35,904 nucleotides of DNA. It comes from Candidatus Gastranaerophilales bacterium. Its GTDB lineage: Bacteria > Cyanobacteriota > Vampirovibrionia > Gastranaerophilales > Gastranaerophilaceae. How positions within the stretch are numbered: position 1 is the first letter of the stretch; every line of letters begins with the position of its first letter. The position numbers and the translations under genes were made by a program. The stretch spans positions 1 through 35,904 of the forward strand of contig CALUQE010000021.1 of assembly GCA_944322845.1 (NCBI GenBank), in the 5' to 3' direction. Positions 23,456-31,854 of this stretch are shown here, piece by piece. The notes below the pieces were generated by a model. That model was not told the DNA's origin. It worked only from the letters and a program-made list of their open reading frames with translations, and did not search any database.

Positions 23456-23457
23456 AG

Positions 23458-24309
23458 CTATCCCTTCAAATAAATATTATCTATTAATCTCACACCTTCT
23501 ACTCTGCAAGCAATCAAAACTATTGAATTATCATCCGCATTATCTTGTTCTTCTAACGTATTTTTATCAAGAATTTCCAGATACTCCAAATCATGTTTAT
23601 CATTTAAAAAAGCGTATGCAGTTTCCTTTAACCCTTTTATATTCGTTACTCCACGATTATAACATACTTTTATATTATTGAGAATCTTGCTTAAAACAAG
23701 CGCCTCTTTTTTACCGTCTTCAGAAAGATATTTGTTTCTTGAACTCAACGCCAGTCCTGATTCTTCCCTTACAATCGGACATTGAACAACCTCTACCGGA
23801 ACATTCAGGTCATTAACCATTTTCTTTATGATAACAACCTGCTGCGCATCTTTTTGACCGAAAAACGCATAATCCGGCTGCACAATATTAAATAATTTCA
23901 ATACAACCGTACAAACACCGTCAAAATGTCCGACCCGCGTTTTTCCGCAAAGTTTATTTACATAAAAAAACGGAGGACATACATAAGTTAATGTATCATT
24001 AGAAAGGCGGTTGCCTTCTCCGTACATTTCTTTAGGCGAAGGAGCAAATACAATATCAACACCTTCTTTATTGCATAATTCCATATCTTTATCAAGCGTT
24101 CTCGGATATTTATCATAATCTTCAGAAGGTCCGAATTGTATCGGGTTTACAAAAACAGAAACCACAACTTTGTCACAGGTTTCTTTAGCTTTTTTTATCA
24201 AACTTAAGTGTCCTTCGTGCAATGCACCCATTGTCGGTACAAGCCCTACTTTTAAATTTTCCCACTCTTTCCTTTGTTCTCTCAATTCTTCTATACTGTG
24301 TAAAAGCAT
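23458..24309 (-). CDS. panC: Pantothenate synthetase (pantoate-beta-alanine ligase)
   Basis: 283 aa, full length. ATP-dependent joining of pantoate and beta-alanine, the last step to vitamin B5 for coenzyme A. Nucleotidyltransferase motif VPTMGALHEGHLSLI at 24-38 (HEGH = HIGH), KLCGKTRVGHFDGVCTVV, FGQKDAQQ and the ATP-site ALSSRN near 190. GGAGGG precedes the ATG. It follows panB after 5 bp, so the two pantothenate genes form an operon. panD and panE are not in this window. Confidence 0.96.
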   Translation of the reverse strand: MLLHSIEELREQRKEWENLKVGLVPTMGALHEGHLSLIKKAKETCDKVVVSVFVNPIQFGPSEDYDKYPRTLDKDMELCNKEGVDIVFAPSPKEMYGEGNRLSNDTLTYVCPPFFYVNKLCGKTRVGHFDGVCTVVLKLFNIVQPDYAFFGQKDAQQVVIIKKMVNDLNVPVEVVQCPIVREESGLALSSRNKYLSEDGKKEALVLSKILNNIKVCYNRGVTNIKGLKETAYAFLNDKHDLEYLEILDKNTLEEQDNADDNSIVLIACRVEGVRLIDNIYLKG

Positions 24310-24314
24310 TTTCT

Positions 24315-25142
24315 CTATCCCTCCAGCTTTGCTTTTTCTTCCTTATTCAGTTCAAACGACTCTTTTTCGGAAGGAAAAATATCTTCTTTTACCTCTCTTT
24401 TATACATCTCTGCCGTATGCAAAACAACATCATGCAAATTTGCATACTTTTTAACAAATTTCGGGGTAAAATCGGTAAACTTACCCAAAATATCATCAAT
24501 TACAACAATCTGCCCCGAGCAATACTTTCCGGCACCGATTCCGATTGTAGGAATTTTTAAATTTTCCGTTATATATTTCGCGCTCTCCGCCGGCATAAGT
24601 TCCAGAACAACCGCAAAACATCCGGCTTCTTCGAGTTTTTTGGCACTTTCTAAAATCTGCTCAATCTTATCAGATGTTTTTCCCTGAATTTTGTGTCCGC
24701 CGATTGTATTCATCAACTGCGGAGTAAAACCAAGATGCCCGAGAACCGGAATTCCGGATTCCACGCACCTTTTTACCAGCTTAAGTATATGCTCGTTACA
24801 CCCTTCCAGCTTAACTCCGGAAGCTCCTGACTTAATCATCTTAGAAGCATTTTCCAGCCCTTGTTCCACCGTAAGATTATAACTCATAAACGGCATATCT
24901 CCGATTATAAAAGAATTCGGAGCACCTCTCGAAACAGCCTTTACAAAAATAAGCATTTCATCAATTGAAATGTTGTAAGTATCCTTATACCCCAATGCCA
25001 CCATCGCAAGAGAATCTCCGACAAGAATCCCGTCAATTTCAGCCTTATCCAGAACCTGTGCTGTTGAATAATCATAAGCCGTTAACATCGCAATTTTTTC
25101 ATTGTTATCTTTCAATCTCTGAAACGTATTAACTGTTTTCAT
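24315..25142 (-). CDS. panB: 3-methyl-2-oxobutanoate hydroxymethyltransferase
   Basis: 275 aa. Transfers a one-carbon unit from methylene-tetrahydrofolate to ketoisovalerate, the first step to pantothenate. Motifs: LTAYDYSTAQ near residue 20, GDSLAMVALGY (metal-binding D/S), GHLGFTPQ and IGIGAGKYCSGQIVV. Two ATGs are adjacent (25145 and 25142). The second is chosen because AAAGGA is too close to the first. It heads the panB-panC-membrane protein series. Confidence 0.95.
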   Translation of the reverse strand: MKTVNTFQRLKDNNEKIAMLTAYDYSTAQVLDKAEIDGILVGDSLAMVALGYKDTYNISIDEMLIFVKAVSRGAPNSFIIGDMPFMSYNLTVEQGLENASKMIKSGASGVKLEGCNEHILKLVKRCVESGIPVLGHLGFTPQLMNTIGGHKIQGKTSDKIEQILESAKKLEEAGCFAVVLELMPAESAKYITENLKIPTIGIGAGKYCSGQIVVIDDILGKFTDFTPKFVKKYANLHDVVLHTAEMYKREVKEDIFPSEKESFELNKEEKAKLEG

Positions 25143-25200
25143 CATATCCTTTCAAATTCGCTCACTCAGACAAAGAGAGCCGGAGGCATTTTTCGTATAT

Positions 25201-26511
25201 TTATTTTTTAATAGCTCTTCTATACCAGTAATATACGGCTCTTGCAACTCTGTGAGAACTGTGTCTTACAAGCCCCTGCCTGTTTTCCAGTATTAACTTC
25301 TGTGAAACAACTTCAACCCCAATCGGAGCAATATTTTCCATATCAAGTCTTACCGGATAAGAACCGCTTTTTGCATACCCGTCGGACATATTATCCGGCA
25401 GACTGTCGTTTACAAGAACCGCATCAATAATTCTCTTTCCGTCAGAATGCGTAATAAGAGCATTAACATGACTTGCTACGGAATAATTATCAGTTTCTCC
25501 CGGCTGGGTCATAATATTGCATACATAAATCTTCTTTGCATGAGATTTATCAATCGCTTCAACAATACCGTCAACAAGTAAATTCGGAATAACGCTTGTA
25601 TATAAACTGCCCGGTCCTAAAATAATCAAGTCCGCATCATGGATAGCGGCAATAGCTTCCGGTAAAGCATGACAGTGTTCCGGCTCTGTAAACAATCTTT
25701 TAATCTTACCGTGAGCTTCCGGAATATTTGATTCGCCGTGTATAATTCTTCCGTCTTCAAATTTTGCAGCGAGTTTCATATCATCCAGTGTCGCCGGCAA
25801 AACTACACCGCGAATATTTAAAACATTAGACGATTCTTTTACAGCTCTTACCATATCACCCGTAATTGAACAGAGAGCTGTTAAGAATAAGTTTCCGAAG
25901 CTGTGCCCTTCAAGCCCTTCGCCGTTTTTGAATCTGTACTGAAAAAGCTCTGTAATTAAATCTTCATCATCAGCCAGAGCCGCAATACAGTTTCTGATAT
26001 CGCCCGGCGGCAAAACGCCCATTTCTTCTCTTAGTCTTCCGGAACTCCCGCCGTCGTCACCAACGGTTACAATTGCAGTAATATTATTTGTGTATTTTTT
26101 TATTCCCCTAAGAAGCATTGAAAGCCCAGTTCCGCCTCCGATTGCTACAATCTTTGCGCCCTTGTTGAGCTTTCTTCTTCTGTATAATTTTTCAAGAATG
26201 GAATAATTACCTTTTTTATTATCCATATCCATTATGGATAAAGTCGTTTTCTGCCAGCCTTTAAAGAAAATAACCGCACCGATCAAAATAAATACTGCTG
26301 CAAGGAAATTGGAGGGCAGGATTAACGCTGCTTTTCTGATAAGTTCAAGTGTTAAGTATATAGGTCTTACGTTTGCAAGCACCATAAAACCAAGAACTAT
26401 CATTACTGAACCCAGAAATATCAGGAAAAACCATCTTTTTACTTCCAAGCCCGGCATAAGCCAGCCGACATCCTTCGTCACTTTTACATTATTTTTAAAT
26501 TTTGAAAACAT
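25201..26511 (-). CDS. yvcK: YvcK/CofD-family protein (gluconeogenesis/cell-shape factor) with membrane anchor
   Basis: 436 aa. The start ATG at 26511 overlaps no part of pxpA and is preceded by GGTGG; a longer frame to 26541 lies inside pxpA. Residues 27-47 and 67-84 are two transmembrane helices. The YvcK domain follows with GGGTGLSMLLRG at 125-136, TVGDDGGSSGRLR and GLEGHSFGNLFLTAL, then LGPGSLYTSVIPNLL. YvcK binds UDP-sugars and affects PBP1 placement and growth on gluconeogenic carbon in Bacillus. The fused N-terminal anchor is found in cyanobacterial-type homologues as far as I recall. It is co-transcribed with pxpA (1-bp gap). Confidence 0.92.
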   Translation of the reverse strand: MFSKFKNNVKVTKDVGWLMPGLEVKRWFFLIFLGSVMIVLGFMVLANVRPIYLTLELIRKAALILPSNFLAAVFILIGAVIFFKGWQKTTLSIMDMDNKKGNYSILEKLYRRRKLNKGAKIVAIGGGTGLSMLLRGIKKYTNNITAIVTVGDDGGSSGRLREEMGVLPPGDIRNCIAALADDEDLITELFQYRFKNGEGLEGHSFGNLFLTALCSITGDMVRAVKESSNVLNIRGVVLPATLDDMKLAAKFEDGRIIHGESNIPEAHGKIKRLFTEPEHCHALPEAIAAIHDADLIILGPGSLYTSVIPNLLVDGIVEAIDKSHAKKIYVCNIMTQPGETDNYSVASHVNALITHSDGKRIIDAVLVNDSLPDNMSDGYAKSGSYPVRLDMENIAPIGVEVVSQKLILENRQGLVRHSSHRVARAVYYWYRRAIKK

Positions 26512-26512
26512 A

Positions 26513-27307
26513 TTAATCCACCCATCCTGAAGATTTTGCATTAATATAATTTACCGGAGCAGGAGCAATGTAGCTTCTTGCCTGTTGAATCAACTCCAGT
26601 GAATTTTTATACTTATTTGAAAAATGGATTGTACTTACTTCCGCAAAACTCATCCCTCCGAGGTTATTACGTATTTGAGAAGTATGCAAAAGGTGCTGGA
26701 ATCTTTTTATAAGCTCATAATTATTAGTATTGTCAGGAACAGAATAATCAATTGTCAAATCAGGATTGTATGTTTTTTCAAGACTTATTTCCTGAGCGAC
26801 CTGAATGCCTGTATAATCTCCTGTTTTGGCAGTTACGTCACCTGCTGGAGCATAATAAACAAGCCATTCGGAACATTTTTTTATTGCATTTGCTATTGCG
26901 CAAGAAAATGTAAAATCTTCACCGGCCATTTTGTACATAGCTCCGTGCGGTCTTACGTGCTCAATACTTAATCCGTAAGCTTTAGCAAAAGACATAATCG
27001 CACAGACCTGATAAACAACGAGAGCCTCAAGTTCATCTTCCTTTAATTCAACCGGTCTGTAACCAAAACCCTGAATATCATTAAAACCTATGTGTGCGCC
27101 GATTGCAACATTTTTTTCTTTTGCTTTCAGCATAGCTTCTTTTATAGTAACAGGATCACCGGCGTGAAATCCGCAGGAAATATTAACAGAACTTACATAA
27201 TCTAAAAGTTCATACTCCTGAATATTTTTATACACACCGTAAGCCTGCGCCAAATCACAGTTAAAATCTATATTCTTAATTGATTTTTTCTCTATAACTT
27301 CCTGCAT
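26513..27307 (-). CDS. pxpA: 5-oxoprolinase subunit A (LamB/YcsF family)
   Basis: 264 aa. With PxpB and PxpC it cleaves 5-oxoproline to glutamate using ATP. Family signatures: FNCDLAQAYGVYKN near residue 14 (usually DLNxDxGE), SVNISCGFHAGDP near 40, IGAHIGFNDIQGFGYRP near 72 and VRPHGAMYKM near 116. pxpB and pxpC are not adjacent; the next gene is yvcK, 1 bp away. GGGGAAAG precedes the ATG, and TATAAT at 27337-27332 (TAGTATAATT) is a likely promoter in the 55-bp gap behind proB. Confidence 0.92.
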   Translation of the reverse strand: MQEVIEKKSIKNIDFNCDLAQAYGVYKNIQEYELLDYVSSVNISCGFHAGDPVTIKEAMLKAKEKNVAIGAHIGFNDIQGFGYRPVELKEDELEALVVYQVCAIMSFAKAYGLSIEHVRPHGAMYKMAGEDFTFSCAIANAIKKCSEWLVYYAPAGDVTAKTGDYTGIQVAQEISLEKTYNPDLTIDYSVPDNTNNYELIKRFQHLLHTSQIRNNLGGMSFAEVSTIHFSNKYKNSLELIQQARSYIAPAPVNYINAKSSGWVD

Positions 27308-27362
27308 TATTCTTTCCCCATTTTACAGATAATTATACTACAAAAGTTTATTTAAAATGTTT

Positions 27363-28508
27363 CTATACAAGTCCGGTAATATTATCTCTCGTTATTACCG
27401 CATCATAATTTTTATATCCGAGAATATTTTCAATATTATTGGAATGCGCTCCGACAATCATTCTGCATTCCTGCGAATTGTAATTAACCATTCCGCGGGC
27501 AAATTCAAAATTATGCTCATCCATAATAGAAACAACTTCACCCTGCTTAAAATCGTTAACTACATTTATAATCCCGATAGGCAGAAGGCTTGAACATTTT
27601 TCAAGGATAGCTTTTTTAGCGCCGTCATTAACAATAAGCCCGCCGATAATATTTGTAGCATAACCAATCCAGCGTTTTTTATCAGGAAGATTTTCGTTTG
27701 TAGGAAGAAACATTGTTCCAATCTCTTCTTTATCAAAAATTTTACTGATTACATAAGGGATTTTTCCGTTTGCAATAAGAACTTTTCCGCCGAATCTTGT
27801 AACAAGCTTCGCAGCTTCAAGTTTAGTTCTCATACCGCCTCTTCCGCCTTCCGAAGCATCTGTCCCGACAGCCATAATTTCATCCGTTACGCCGTTAACT
27901 TCTTTTATTAATTCCGCTTCAGGATTTGTCTTAGGATTCGCGGTATAAAGTCCGTCTATATCAGACAAAATTATCAACAAATCCGCATCAAGTTCGCTTG
28001 CAACAAGTGCAGAAAGCTTGTCATTATCCGCAAAACAAACTTTTACTCCCGATAAAACCTGATTCATTTTTATGGTTGAAACGGTATCATTCTGATTAAT
28101 AATAGGCACAACACCAAACTCCAGAATTTTATTCAAAGTTGTTCTCAGGCTTAAATATTTGTACCTCAGGGAAAAATCATCCTCGGTTAGAAGAATTTGC
28201 GCAATCGGAATATCGTAAATTCCGAATCCGTTTTCGTAAAAAGACATCAGGCGGCTTTGACCGACAGCGGCACAGGCTTGTTTTACACCATCTTCCGCAG
28301 TAGATTCAAGGTTTAATTTCTTTTTTCCGAGTCCTACCGCTCCGCTTGTAACCAGAATAACTTCTTTACCTGCTTTCACAAGCTTTGCCATATCTTCTAT
28401 AAATGAATAAATTCTGGAAATTGCGACTTCACCGTCCGTATTTCTTATAACATTTGTACCGAGTTTTATAACGATTCTTTTTGCGTTTACAAATTCTTCT
28501 CTGTTCAT
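27363..28508 (-). CDS. proB: Glutamate 5-kinase with C-terminal PUA domain
   Basis: 381 aa. Phosphorylates glutamate, the first step of proline synthesis. Amino acid kinase domain: RIVIKLGTNVIRN at 10-22, VTSGAVGLGKKKL near 54, INQNDTVS near 139, LSDIDGLYTANP near 184 and GGRGGMRTKLEAAK near 219. The C-terminal ~100 residues form a PUA domain (KGEVVSIMDEHNFEFARGMV-like region, here KQGEVVSIMDEH). proA is not adjacent. The start follows the thrC stop by 2 bp, so the two are co-transcribed. Confidence 0.95.
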   Translation of the reverse strand: MNREEFVNAKRIVIKLGTNVIRNTDGEVAISRIYSFIEDMAKLVKAGKEVILVTSGAVGLGKKKLNLESTAEDGVKQACAAVGQSRLMSFYENGFGIYDIPIAQILLTEDDFSLRYKYLSLRTTLNKILEFGVVPIINQNDTVSTIKMNQVLSGVKVCFADNDKLSALVASELDADLLIILSDIDGLYTANPKTNPEAELIKEVNGVTDEIMAVGTDASEGGRGGMRTKLEAAKLVTRFGGKVLIANGKIPYVISKIFDKEEIGTMFLPTNENLPDKKRWIGYATNIIGGLIVNDGAKKAILEKCSSLLPIGIINVVNDFKQGEVVSIMDEHNFEFARGMVNYNSQECRMIVGAHSNNIENILGYKNYDAVITRDNITGLV

Positions 28509-28510
28509 AA

Positions 28511-29569
28511 CTATATACCCATAGCTTTCAAAACGTCTTTTATGTCTGAAGAAGTTTTCTTGACATCTGCATTTGAATACTTAATTGCATTATCAGGATC
28601 TTTAAGTCCGTTTCCGGTCAGGATGCAGACAATATCCGCACCTTCTTTGACAAGACCTTGAGAGTGCGCCTGAATGAGTCCGGCAACAGATGCAGCACTT
28701 GCGGGTTCGCACAAAATTCCTTCGGTTGAAGCAAGCATTTTATAGGCTTCTGCAATCTTTTCATCAGATACGCAGCCGATTTTACCTTTGCTTTCATCCC
28801 TTGCAGCTTCTGCCTGCTTCCAGCTCGCAGGGTTGCCGATTCTGATTGCGGTTGCGAATGTCTCAGGCTTCATAATTCTTTCGCCTCTGACAATTGCGGC
28901 AGAACCTTCCGCTTCATACCCCATCATCATTGGCAGATTTTTAATAGTACCTTCGGCAAAATATTCTTTGTATCCTTTCCAGTAAGCAGTAATATTTCCG
29001 GCATTACCTACAGGAATAAAATGGTATTCAGGCGCTTTTCCTAACGCGTCGCAAATCTCAAAAGCGCCTGTTTTCTGACCTTCTATACGATAAGGATTAA
29101 CAGAGTTTACAAGTGTAATCGGATGCGTTGAAGAAATTTCTCTTACGCATTCGAGCGCCTGATCAAAATTACCCTGAATAGCGATAATTTCCGCACCGTA
29201 CATCATAGCCTGCGAAAGTTTTCCGAGTGCAATGTATCCGTCAGGTATAAGTACAAAAGTTTTGATACCTGCTCTTGCGCCGTATGCGGCAGCTGACGCG
29301 GAAGTATTTCCGGTTGAAGCGCAAATAATCGCACCTGCTCCGGCTTCTTTTGCCTTGGTTACGGCCATTGTCATACCGCGGTCTTTAAAGCTTCCGGTCG
29401 GATTGCAGCCTTCAAACTTCAAATAAATATTAGCTTCCAACCCTATTTTTTTTGCAAGGTTTTCAGCTTTGATTAAAGGTGTATTACCTTCATTCAAAGT
29501 TACGACAGGGGTAGAATCATCCACCGGTAAATACTTTCTGTACTTATTAATTAATCCCTGATAATACAT
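28511..29569 (-). CDS. thrC: Threonine synthase
   Basis: 352 aa. PLP enzyme converting O-phosphohomoserine to threonine. PLP lysine Lys62 in [23 protein letters not shown] near 94; phosphate-binding VGNAGN near 192; and CEPASAAS near 291. It is the short cyanobacterial/plant-like class without a long N-terminal extension. GAGAGGA lies before the ATG. An extended -10 TGATATATT (29605-29597) in the gap after higA gives it its own promoter, so it does not depend on the toxin-antitoxin genes placed between it and hom. Confidence 0.95.
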   Translation of the reverse strand: MYYQGLINKYRKYLPVDDSTPVVTLNEGNTPLIKAENLAKKIGLEANIYLKFEGCNPTGSFKDRGMTMAVTKAKEAGAGAIICASTGNTSASAAAYGARAGIKTFVLIPDGYIALGKLSQAMMYGAEIIAIQGNFDQALECVREISSTHPITLVNSVNPYRIEGQKTGAFEICDALGKAPEYHFIPVGNAGNITAYWKGYKEYFAEGTIKNLPMMMGYEAEGSAAIVRGERIMKPETFATAIRIGNPASWKQAEAARDESKGKIGCVSDEKIAEAYKMLASTEGILCEPASAASVAGLIQAHSQGLVKEGADIVCILTGNGLKDPDNAIKYSNADVKKTSSDIKDVLKAMGI

Positions 29570-29628
29570 AATATAATCCTCTCTTTGTTTATTTTTAATA
29601 TATCACAATAGAAAGGAAAATAGAAATT

Positions 29629-29964
29629 TTAAACTTTTTGAGCGGTTAATTTTAAATTATATCCCAAGCCCAAAAATATTTTGTGTAAGATTTCTATGCT
29701 CGGAGTCATTTTTCGTGAAAATATTTTATACAATGTTATTCTGTGAATACCAATTAGTTTTGCAAATTCGCAAATGGTATACTTTGATTCAATAAGCGGT
29801 TTTAAATTGTATATTAAATCGTTGACATCTTTTGTCTCGGAGTAATCAGACAGAAGGCTCTCAAGCCACATTTGAGCATATTCGCTATCATTTTTTAATT
29901 GTTGTTTTAAATTATCATTATGTTTTGGAAAGTTTTGTAATAATGTTTTTTCTTTTTTGTTCAT
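29629..29964 (-). CDS. HigA-like antitoxin, XRE-family HTH
   Basis: 111 aa. The C-terminal half carries the helix-turn-helix (CEFAKLIGIHRITLYKIF, residues ~69-86, then MTPSIEILHKIFLGLGYNLKL), as in the addiction-module antidote family paired with RelE/HigB-like killers. The N-terminal ~60 residues are Lys/Asn/Asp-rich and helical, longer than in the simplest antitoxins. The ATG shares one base with the toxin stop (TAATG), so the two are coupled. It probably represses the operon at the palindrome 30282-30309. Confidence 0.87.
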   Translation of the reverse strand: MNKKEKTLLQNFPKHNDNLKQQLKNDSEYAQMWLESLLSDYSETKDVNDLIYNLKPLIESKYTICEFAKLIGIHRITLYKIFSRKMTPSIEILHKIFLGLGYNLKLTAQKV

Positions 29965-30278
29965 TATTGTTTCCTTTCATTATAATCATTTAGGTATTTT
30001 ATAGCAGTTTGAATATCTTTGCTTTGTTTCGACTTATTTCCGCCTGTAAATAATAAAACTATTGTATTTTCTATTTCTGTATAATAAATCCGTAAACCGT
30101 TATCGAATTTAAGTTCATAAAGTTCGTCGGAAAGCCGTTTATTATTGCCGTATAACCCGCGTTCAACTTTTGATAATCGCCTGTCAACAACAAGTCTTAA
30201 ACTCTTATCAAGTGAATTGTACCATTCAAGATACGGTATCTTGTTATCTACGGTTTGGTAATAGACAATTTCCTTCAT
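29964..30278 (-). CDS. HigB/RelE-like toxin (phage Gp49-like killer family)
   Basis: 104 aa. RelE/ParE-superfamily mRNA interferase of the toxin-first (hig) type. Typical features are the start EIVYYQTVDNKIPYLEWYNS, LSDELYELKFDNGLRIYYTE in the middle, VLLFTGGNKSKQSKDIQTA and a helical C-terminus. It is intact and full length. The mRNA appears leaderless: -10 TACAAT ends 6 nt before the ATG. Toxin precedes antitoxin, as in higBA. Confidence 0.9.
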   Translation of the reverse strand: MKEIVYYQTVDNKIPYLEWYNSLDKSLRLVVDRRLSKVERGLYGNNKRLSDELYELKFDNGLRIYYTEIENTIVLLFTGGNKSKQSKDIQTAIKYLNDYNERKQ

Positions 30279-30281
30279 ATC

Positions 30282-30313
30282 AATATTGTAGCGTATTGGC
30301 TACAATATTTCAA
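30282..30313 (-). promoter_or_regulatory. higBA promoter with operator palindrome
   Basis: On the minus strand: TTGAAA (30313-30308), 17 nt, TACAAT (30290-30285), a near-consensus promoter. An 11-bp perfect inverted repeat, AATATTGTAGC (30282-30292) with GCTACAATATT (30299-30309), 6-nt centre, covers the -10 and the spacer. This is the expected place for HigA binding and autorepression. Confidence 0.8.
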
Positions 30314-30536
30314 GTTATCAACATAAAAAATAAGACGGAGATAATATGCTGTCCTGACTTAATTTAGACCCCTCACCGGAATTTCTAAGCTTGCCTAATG
30401 GTTCACTAAGAATTTCTTTCCTCTTCCGGGGTAAATGTAACCGTGCTTGACGTGAGATTACAAATCTGACGCAAGCCATGTAGGTTTTGGTAATCTTTGA
30501 TTACCGAAACAATAATTTTATTGATGCAATTGAAGA
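30310..30536. other. Gene-free gap with three inverted repeats
   Basis: No open frame of note. Inverted repeats: CCGGAA (near 30377) with TTCCGG (near 30426) and flanking ACC/GGT; an imperfect hairpin at 30445-30476 (GCTTG ... CAAGC with AGATT/AATCT inside); and TTTTGGTAATC-ttt-GATTACCGAAA at 30485-30509 (one G-U), 28 bp after the hom stop. The last could end hom transcription but lacks a U-run on the minus strand. The whole may be a remnant of the insertion that brought higBA. Confidence 0.4.
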
Positions 30537-31793
30537 TTAGTCAGCAACTCTTATTATGCTGTTTACCGTACAATCATTTAATTCGTTAACGACTTCTTTT
30601 ATAAGTTTTTCCTGACAGATTTCAGTAATTACCGTAATATCAGCCGTATTATCATCGGAAACACCTTTTTGAAGTATGCTTGAAAGACTTATGTTTTTAC
30701 TTGCGCATATCGTACCGATTTTTGCAATGACACCGATTGCGTTCGGTGCGGTAATTGATATGTAATACTTGTTATAAGTATTATCAATGTTTACAGGATT
30801 CGCTTTTGATGTGTGATTACATCTCATCATCGGAAGCATATAATCTGTTTTTCCAAACTCGGCGGCTATTGCAAGAATGTCGCCGACAACCGAACTTGCC
30901 GTCGGGAATTCGCCGGCTCCGGGGCCTGAAAGTACAATACTTCCTATCGGGTGGCCGCTTAATAATACAGCATTTGTGACATAATCAGTATGTGCAAGCA
31001 GGCTGTTTTTCGGAACAAGCATCGGATGAACCCTTACATCCGCATTGTCATTTTCGTCAATCGTTGCACTTGCAATAAGCTTAATTTTGTACCCGAATTC
31101 ATTGGCTTTTGCCATATCTTCTTTTCTGATTTTTGTTATACCTTCTCTGTAAACGTTTTCTATTTTAACTCTCTTTTTGAAGGCAATAGTTGCAAGAGTT
31201 GTAATTTTGTATGCTGCATCAAAACCTTCAACATCGCCTGTAGGGTCAGTTTCGGCATAACCCAGAAGCTGTGCCTCCTTCAAAACATCTTCGTAAGAAG
31301 CGCCGTCAACATCCATTTTGGTCAAAATATAATTGGTTGTACCGTTTAGAATTGCCTGAATTTTATTAATCTTATTTCCTGCAAGAATTGTTTTAATCGG
31401 CATAATTATCGGAATACCGCCTGCTATAGCAGCTTCGTACAGGACAACTCTGTTATATTCCTCCGCAAGATTAAATAACTCTTCTCCGCGTTTTGCAAGA
31501 AGTTCTTTATTTGCGGTAACAATGTGTTTTCCGTTTTTAATAGCTGCAGCTATGTAATCGTAAGCCGGCTCAACACCGCCGATTAGTTCCACAACGACAT
31601 CAATTGAAAAATCGTTTACAAGGTCATAAGGATTATCAGTAAGCATTTCCGGTGCAACTTCAACTCCTCTCGGTTTATTTATATTTTTGACCGCGATTTT
31701 TACAATCTCAACGTTATCGTCATTTTGTAATGTCTTATAAACACCGCAGCCGACAGTTCCCAGACCTATAATTCCTATTCTTAATTTATTCAT
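30537..31793 (-). CDS. hom: Homoserine dehydrogenase
   Basis: 418 aa. Reduces aspartate semialdehyde to homoserine, the branch point to threonine and methionine. The ATG at 31793 is chosen because AAGGAG lies 6 nt before it; a TTG 15 bp upstream overlaps this site. Rossmann motif GIIGLGTVG at 7-15; NKELLAKRG near 100; catalytic domain with LNGTTNYIL and EAQLLGYAETDPTGDVEGFDA (conserved, in two parts). A C-terminal ACT domain begins near 340 (YYISITAPNAIGVIAKIGTI) for allosteric control, probably by threonine. The promoter is TTAACA-17-TATAAT. Confidence 0.95.
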   Translation of the reverse strand: MNKLRIGIIGLGTVGCGVYKTLQNDDNVEIVKIAVKNINKPRGVEVAPEMLTDNPYDLVNDFSIDVVVELIGGVEPAYDYIAAAIKNGKHIVTANKELLAKRGEELFNLAEEYNRVVLYEAAIAGGIPIIMPIKTILAGNKINKIQAILNGTTNYILTKMDVDGASYEDVLKEAQLLGYAETDPTGDVEGFDAAYKITTLATIAFKKRVKIENVYREGITKIRKEDMAKANEFGYKIKLIASATIDENDNADVRVHPMLVPKNSLLAHTDYVTNAVLLSGHPIGSIVLSGPGAGEFPTASSVVGDILAIAAEFGKTDYMLPMMRCNHTSKANPVNIDNTYNKYYISITAPNAIGVIAKIGTICASKNISLSSILQKGVSDDNTADITVITEICQEKLIKEVVNELNDCTVNSIIRVAD

Positions 31794-31816
31794 GCAATTC
31801 TCCTTCAATGGGTTTT

Positions 31817-31845
31817 ATTATAACATAGAGAAGTTTTCATGTTAA
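31817..31845 (-). promoter_or_regulatory. hom promoter, overlapping the SulP promoter
   Basis: On the minus strand: TTAACA (31845-31840), 17 nt, TATAAT (31822-31817). The -35 overlaps the divergent extended -10 TGTTAATAT at 31840-31848, so the two promoters should exclude each other. Confidence 0.6.
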
Positions 31846-31848
31846 TAT
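31840..31848 (+). promoter_or_regulatory. Extended -10 of a probable leaderless transcript (SulP)
   Basis: TGTTAATAT ends 6 nt (TAATGT) before the ATG at 31855. There is no Shine-Dalgarno. An ATG at 31851 is out of frame. Confidence 0.5.
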
Positions 31849-31854
31849 TAATGT

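Noticed and set aside
31793..31808. Upstream TTG start for hom
   Set aside because: It would put the strong AAGGAG ribosome-binding site inside the coding region; the ATG at 31793 is ideally spaced.
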